The position numbers were made by a program, and so were the translations under genes. The notes below the pieces were generated by a model. That model saw nothing but the letters and a program-made list of their open reading frames with translations. It was not told where the DNA came from and searched no databases. A stretch of DNA of 64,000 nt, from contig JACWDY010000001.1 in assembly GCA_014653835.1 (NCBI GenBank), positions 210,961-274,960 on the forward strand. The letters are read 5' to 3'. This document shows, piece after piece, positions 59,986-64,000 of this stretch. The stretch is from Pelagibacterales bacterium SAG-MED28. GTDB taxonomy: Bacteria; Pseudomonadota; Alphaproteobacteria; Pelagibacterales; Pelagibacteraceae. Every line of letters begins with the position of its first letter. Within the stretch, counting starts at the first letter, position 1.

Positions 59986-61595
59986 TATTTAGTGCCTTCT
60001 TCCATTTTTGATTTATTTTTAGTATCAGCTCCTAGATCTTTTCTGACTTGGTAAACGTCAAATATAAAATCTAATCTTTTAATGTTTTCTCTATAATCAT
60101 TTACATTTTGAGATCTTTTAAATTCATCAACAACTTTTTGATAAAGATTTGTTTTTGTGCTTATTGGATCGTTTTGTATCTTTATTTCCAAATCGCTAGT
60201 ATCAATCTTTACGTTTAATGGTAAATCAAGATCCTTAAGTTTTGGAAGTTTTTTAGTGTCAGTAAAATTATTAATAGATTTTAGATAAGCATTCTCAGGT
60301 GAAAAACCGTTATTAATATATCTATTAAAATCACCTACAGCTTTCATACTTAATTTTTTTTTATCAGCTGCGCTAGCAGTGTTAGTAAAACTAATCATGA
60401 CATTATTTACATTGCCAACATTTAATTTTAATAATTCTTGGTATTTTTTATAATCTTGCAAACCAACAATATCTTTACCGTATTTATCTAACAATCCTTT
60501 CATGACGATTGTTTCCTCAGGATTTAATCCTTCAATAAGAACTCTGTCAGAATGAATTGATCTTTTAATTTGATCTACATCTTCAGCTGTAGCTGCATAC
60601 GCTAATTGTGCATTAATTTGCTCAAGCATTTCTTCATTAGAAGTAGCTTTAGGATTTGCATAATATTTAATTAAAGCATTATACATTACAGTATTTATTT
60701 GTCCGTCTTGTAATGTGTCGTAAATTTGATCTAAACTATATTCTTTTTTAGTAGCATCGCTTTTAGATAAATTAATACTTTCAAGAATTGCTGTAAAATT
60801 ATTTAATTGTTGTTCAACTTGAATTATTTCTTGTTTTTTAATTTCGTTATCTAAATTAAGTTCAGCGCTAAGTGTTTTGTTTCTAGCTTTTTCTAAATAC
60901 TTTTTAGCTCCTACGTCACCAAATACTTTTACAATTTCTTTTCTTGTTTTGTTATTAGTAAGATCTATGTCGTTATTGTTTATTCTATTAATTAATATAG
61001 ATGATTGTAATAGTTTATCTTTTTCTTTTTTTAGCTTTCTAAAATTATCTATACCGTAAAAATTTTCTTCCTCAGGATTTTGAAAAAAACTATCATATTT
61101 CTTTAAAGCTATGAAACTTGTTGTTTTATCTTTGCTTGCAATATCACTAATTAGACTATTAAGATTTTGATCTTTGTTATCTTTAGATTTAGTAACTGAA
61201 TTTGCAATTAACTGATTTGATAATTTTAAACCTAAATCTAATCTTTTATCTCTGACATATTTATCGACACTTTTTTTAACTTCTTTATTAGAAGCTTCAT
61301 ACTTAAGACCCATAAGATCATTACTAAATAAATTAACATTATCTATATTAGTGCCTTTAGAATATTTAGAATAGCTTTGAGATATTTTAGAATTTAAACC
61401 TGTAATAATATCTGTAGCTTCATTTTCGTTTTCTTCTCGTCTTTGATCTTTTCTAATATCGTCAACGACTTTACCGATCTCACCTAAGCCTTTACCTAAT
61501 TGTGTAGCTAGAGATACAGGAATTAATCCTCCTTGAGCTTGATCACCTGGTTGTCTAACTTTAGATTGTACTTGATAAATTTTTAAAGTTGCCAT
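59985..61595 (-). CDS. Internal virion-like protein (536 aa), gp15-position
   Basis: 536 residues, charged and helical with coiled-coil stretches (KKQEIIQVEQQLNNFTAILES). It begins MATLKIYQVQSKVRQPGDQAQGG, and a Gly/Val-rich GLIPVSLATQLGKGLGEIGKVV follows, which could be membrane-active. Its position between the small Ala/Gln-rich protein (gp14-like) and the larger proteins matches T7 gp15. No sequence motif for function; assignment from synteny. Confidence 0.6.
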   Translation of the reverse strand: MATLKIYQVQSKVRQPGDQAQGGLIPVSLATQLGKGLGEIGKVVDDIRKDQRREENENEATDIITGLNSKISQSYSKYSKGTNIDNVNLFSNDLMGLKYEASNKEVKKSVDKYVRDKRLDLGLKLSNQLIANSVTKSKDNKDQNLNSLISDIASKDKTTSFIALKKYDSFFQNPEEENFYGIDNFRKLKKEKDKLLQSSILINRINNNDIDLTNNKTRKEIVKVFGDVGAKKYLEKARNKTLSAELNLDNEIKKQEIIQVEQQLNNFTAILESINLSKSDATKKEYSLDQIYDTLQDGQINTVMYNALIKYYANPKATSNEEMLEQINAQLAYAATAEDVDQIKRSIHSDRVLIEGLNPEETIVMKGLLDKYGKDIVGLQDYKKYQELLKLNVGNVNNVMISFTNTASAADKKKLSMKAVGDFNRYINNGFSPENAYLKSINNFTDTKKLPKLKDLDLPLNVKIDTSDLEIKIQNDPISTKTNLYQKVVDEFKRSQNVNDYRENIKRLDFIFDVYQVRKDLGADTKNKSKMEEGTK

Positions 61596-62053
61596 TAGCC
61601 TAATAAACTTCCTGAGCTTTGATAGTTAGCAAACATTTTGCCACCAGCTTTTGCAAACTCTGTATCTCTTGTTAAATCACCTTTAAATCTTTCAGCAGTT
61701 CCTCTGCTTTCAGTTAAGATAGATCTATTAAAACTATCTATTAAATTCATTTCTGCGTTATAATCTTGAATAGCAACATCTGTAGCTTGATTAACTTTAA
61801 ATTCTAAACCAGCTAAATAAGGTGATGTACCAGCTCTAAATTCTGCTCCTGAGTTTAAAGCACTTACTAAAAAAGTAGAGTATTGAGATTTTTGCTGTTT
61901 TAAAAATATAGGTCGAGTGACTTTATCATAAGTAGCTTTAGCTATTTCGCCTTGACGTTTTTGATAAGCTGCTTGCGCACTATAAACACTTTGATTGTAC
62001 TTACCTATCGCTGAAGCTGCTTGTCCAGCTACTATGTTACCTATAAAACTCAT
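61595..62053 (-). CDS. Internal virion-like protein (152 aa), gp14-position
   Basis: 152 residues. The N-terminus MSFIGNIVAGQAASAIGKYNQ is hydrophobic and Ala/Gly-rich, followed by a long helical region (AQAAYQKRQGEIAKATYDK), resembling the small internal core protein B of T7-like phages, gp14. It is coupled to the acetyltransferase-fold gene by ATGA and to the next gene by TAATG. Confidence 0.65.
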   Translation of the reverse strand: MSFIGNIVAGQAASAIGKYNQSVYSAQAAYQKRQGEIAKATYDKVTRPIFLKQQKSQYSTFLVSALNSGAEFRAGTSPYLAGLEFKVNQATDVAIQDYNAEMNLIDSFNRSILTESRGTAERFKGDLTRDTEFAKAGGKMFANYQSSGSLLG

Positions 62054-62505
62054 AAATATATTTTTGCCATTCTGTAATAATCTGAACCATCAGGTCCATA
62101 TTTTTTCATCAATCCTTCATCTTGCAATCCTAAGAACTTTGCAAAACGATAACCTTCTTTAAAACCAGCTTTTACTGATGTTTGTAATCGTCTAATATTA
62201 TTGTTTAGACATAAGAGATCTGTTCTCTTTTTAATTAATCTCGTAGCTTTGAATTTGATTTGAAATATTCTTTTGCCACCAATAACCCAGCCTTCGCATA
62301 CTCCACTCCATAACGGAATAATGCCACCACAAACAATAGGATGACCATCACCCAATAAAGTAAATGACATACCAGGTCGTGAATGATCGAGGCGTAATTC
62401 TTCATAGCTTGCATCAATTTTAAGTAATTCATAATTTAAACCTTCTTTAACAATTTGATCGCCATGTTCCTGACGGTATGGAACAATTAAATAATTATCC
62501 GTCAC
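62050..62505 (-). CDS. GNAT-fold protein, T7 gp13-like (151 aa)
   Basis: 151 residues from GTG62505. The pattern GDGHPIVCGGIIPLWSGVCEGWVIGG and the C-terminal AGFKEGYRFAKFLGLQDEGLMKKYGPDGSDYYRMAKIY are typical of acetyltransferase-fold proteins in podoviruses, including the internal protein A (gp13) group needed for virion assembly. Whether it acetylates anything is unknown. Overlaps the nozzle gene by 11 bases. Confidence 0.75.
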   Translation of the reverse strand: MTDNYLIVPYRQEHGDQIVKEGLNYELLKIDASYEELRLDHSRPGMSFTLLGDGHPIVCGGIIPLWSGVCEGWVIGGKRIFQIKFKATRLIKKRTDLLCLNNNIRRLQTSVKAGFKEGYRFAKFLGLQDEGLMKKYGPDGSDYYRMAKIYL

Positions 62506-64000
62506 TGGTTACAACTGTTGGATAAATCGCCAGTACCGATAATGGTAAAGGTTGATCTTGTTTTATAAAAATAAATCCATCCGTATTGTAATCGTCTCTA
62601 AATTCTATTTCTTTATCACCAGCTATTAATGTTGAAACTGGAGTGTCCATTGGATCTGATGAAGTTCTAAATGGAACTGTTTCTAAATTCGTTAAGCTTG
62701 GTCCTACCTTCGCACCAACTGTTTCAAATAATCTTAATGTAACTTTACTAATTCTTTTTGTTTTTCCTTGAGACGTTCCTTCTGCAGCTCCACCTTCTAT
62801 TCTCATAGTCTGTAGAACACTGTCATAGCTCAAACCTACAACTGCTTTTGATGTAGAGCGATCTAAGGATATTGAACCACTCGACACAACCTTATCTGCA
62901 TGCGTTGCGCCATCCGCTAGGATAGAAACAGTTTGACCTTCCAAGTGGCTCAATCCTGTCAGCGTTGTTGTCGCTGAACCATCGTAAGTAAGATGACTGT
63001 CCACAAATCTAAAATCAGTTGCTGTTGTCTCATCAAAATCAAATTCAGAGAAACACTCAACATATCTTTTAGTTGCACCATTGACAGTTCTTTTTACGAT
63101 AACCCATAATTCATCTTCAGTTAAATTTCCTGAGATAGAAGCAACACTTTCACAAACAGCATCACCTGATCCAAAAGATCCACCGAAAATATGTCTATGC
63201 CAGGCAATAACATTTTCAGATCTCTGATAAGTTAATCCTGATAAAATTCCATCGTCTCTAACACACCAAAGAATACTGTCAGGCTCTTGCTGATAAGCCA
63301 TTTCATTTATTCCTGTTTTAGTTACGATGTCATTTAATATGGTAAGGTCAGCGGCTACATATCCGTCAACGTCAAAATTGTAAGTTAGTTCTCTAATTTT
63401 TCTTTTAGCTTTTTGTAAAAATAGTATTGAGTTACCAGCTGGTTGCGCATCAACATTAGCTGATCCATAAGAGCTTTGTTTTTTAATGGTAACATTTGTT
63501 GGTGTAATAGCTGCATCTGTGCCATCAGCTGAAACTGTAAACTCACCGCCAGTTGTTCCAACAATTAAAGTTCTTTGTGCTTTTAAATATCTTATGGCAT
63601 TAACCTGATTTGATGCGATGGTATAAATCATAGCATCGTCAGCATCGGTACCAGCAGTCATATTTTCGTAATCACCTGACTTTGAAAAATATAAAGTTTG
63701 CGGCTCAGCTGTAGTTCCAGCAAAAACCAATCTTTGTTCGAAGAATGATACGCTTGAAGGATGACCTGTTGTATCTGAGAAAGCTCCTAACTTCCAATCT
63801 GTCTTAGCATCAGTATTAGCAAAAGCTTTTGTAATTGTACAAACAACTACTGTGGTGCTAGTACGAGCTGTAATTTTTGCTAAGCCACTATTAAAAGATA
63901 TTATTCTTCCAACATCTGTAGCTAAAAATCCTGATCCACTATTAATTCCTGTGACAGCAGAAGCAGTAATATTAACGCCTGTACCTGTTGAAGCAGATGC
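62495..64000 (-). CDS. Podoviral tail nozzle/stabilization-like protein, 5' partial
   Basis: The track starts at an internal TTG (63730), but the frame stays open through base 64000: the upstream sequence reads SSVSFFEQRLVFAGTTAEPQ, so the gene is cut by the window edge and at least 501 residues are present. HPSSVSFFEQRLVFAG, TLYFSKSGDYENM and YQQEPDSILWCVRDDGILSGLTYQ are familiar from a family of large tail-tip proteins in podoviruses and some siphoviruses. It would form the tail tube/nozzle beneath the portal. The portal, capsid and terminase genes should lie further right. Confidence 0.72.
   Translation of the reverse strand, partial: ASASTGTGVNITASAVTGINSGSGFLATDVGRIISFNSGLAKITARTSTTVVVCTITKAFANTDAKTDWKLGAFSDTTGHPSSVSFFEQRLVFAGTTAEPQTLYFSKSGDYENMTAGTDADDAMIYTIASNQVNAIRYLKAQRTLIVGTTGGEFTVSADGTDAAITPTNVTIKKQSSYGSANVDAQPAGNSILFLQKAKRKIRELTYNFDVDGYVAADLTILNDIVTKTGINEMAYQQEPDSILWCVRDDGILSGLTYQRSENVIAWHRHIFGGSFGSGDAVCESVASISGNLTEDELWVIVKRTVNGATKRYVECFSEFDFDETTATDFRFVDSHLTYDGSATTTLTGLSHLEGQTVSILADGATHADKVVSSGSISLDRSTSKAVVGLSYDSVLQTMRIEGGAAEGTSQGKTKRISKVTLRLFETVGAKVGPSLTNLETVPFRTSSDPMDTPVSTLIAGDKEIEFRDDYNTDGFIFIKQDQPLPLSVLAIYPTVVTSDG

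Larger units (their letters stand above)
46620..64000. mobile_element. Podovirus-like prophage, left part (right end outside the window)
   Basis: From the tRNA-Asp onward the sequence changes to a higher-G+C block of phage late genes on the - strand: nozzle-like protein, acetyltransferase-fold protein, internal virion proteins, T7-type tail fibre, two further fibre genes, fibre chaperone, endolysin and holin. There is no tail tube, sheath or long tape-measure gene in 17 kb, which suggests a short-tailed phage. Integrase, lysogeny, replication and head genes are not visible and should lie to the right. The left border is probably in or next to the tRNA-Asp at 46543-46619; the exact attachment core cannot be fixed without the right end. 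Confidence 0.85.

Noticed and set aside
62235-62432. 65-residue - strand ORF within the GNAT-fold gene
   Set aside because: Alternative-frame shadow of the gp13-like gene, which has the better start and coupling.
1-64000. CRISPR arrays, insertion sequences and rRNA genes
   Set aside because: No regularly spaced direct repeats of CRISPR type, no transposase ORF and no rRNA-like stretch were seen; the only tandem repeats lie inside fibre genes.

Overview
The window is the chromosome of a low-G+C alphaproteobacterium, most likely SAR11/Pelagibacterales-like, carrying the left part of an integrated podovirus-like prophage. The host assignment rests on the very A/T-rich coding, the alphaproteobacterial cluster rpsB-tsf-frr-uppS-cdsA-dxr-bamA-skp-lpxD-fabZ-lpxA-lpxI-lpxB, a short ProRS without the editing insert, RNase J, a DUF1467 protein, a complete nuoA-N operon, extreme gene packing (ATGA/TAATG overlaps) and an alphaproteobacterial-type S2 leader RNA. 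No 16S gene is present, so the exact lineage is inferred.

Region 1 (1-9902, + strand) is a tightly coupled catabolic/transport operon. It contains the end of a LivF-type ATPase, a LivH-type permease, a ketopantoate-reductase-like enzyme, an acyl-CoA synthetase, a MenB/BadI-like crotonase, an enolase-superfamily (MR/MLE) enzyme, a CitE/HpcH-like lyase and three consecutive Gfo/Idh/MocA dehydrogenases. It looks like import of an organic or sugar acid followed by CoA activation, hydration/cleavage and NAD(P)-linked redox steps. The substrate is unknown.

Region 2 (9906-22521, - strand) is an envelope and translation cluster: lipid A synthesis (lpxB, lpxI, lpxA, lpxD), fabZ, skp, bamA, isoprenoid and phospholipid steps (dxr, uppS, cdsA), then frr, tsf and rpsB. 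A PQQ-type sugar dehydrogenase sits between lpxI and lpxB. pyrH and rseP, which usually sit in this cluster, are absent from their expected positions. A pseudoknotted leader RNA precedes rpsB.

Region 3 (22642-46376, - strand) holds dnaE, lolD, lolC/E, proS, a DUF1467 gene, rnj, coaX, birA and all fourteen Complex I genes in the order nuoA to nuoN. A promoter and a small hairpin lie in the nuoA leader.

Region 4 (about 46543-64000) begins with an intact host-type tRNA-Asp on the - strand whose 5' end faces a higher-G+C prophage. The visible phage genes are almost all on the - strand. Read from the right edge they are: a nozzle-like protein (cut by the window), an acetyltransferase-fold gp13-like protein, four internal-virion candidates, a T7-gp17-type fibre, small structural proteins, a kelch-like fibre with decapeptide repeats, a second fibre with what looks like a complete blue-copper (cupredoxin) domain, a tail-fibre chaperone, two 2OG-Fe(II) oxygenases, a PD-(D/E)XK-like protein, an M15 endolysin, a holin and several tiny conserved-looking basic proteins. 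A second tRNA-Asp lies antisense inside this block. No integrase, repressor, polymerase, terminase, portal or capsid gene is visible; these should lie beyond 64000. The most unusual material is the copper-site fibre, the oxygenase pair next to fibres rich in X-Pro-Gly repeats, and the two tRNA-Asp genes at the prophage edge.
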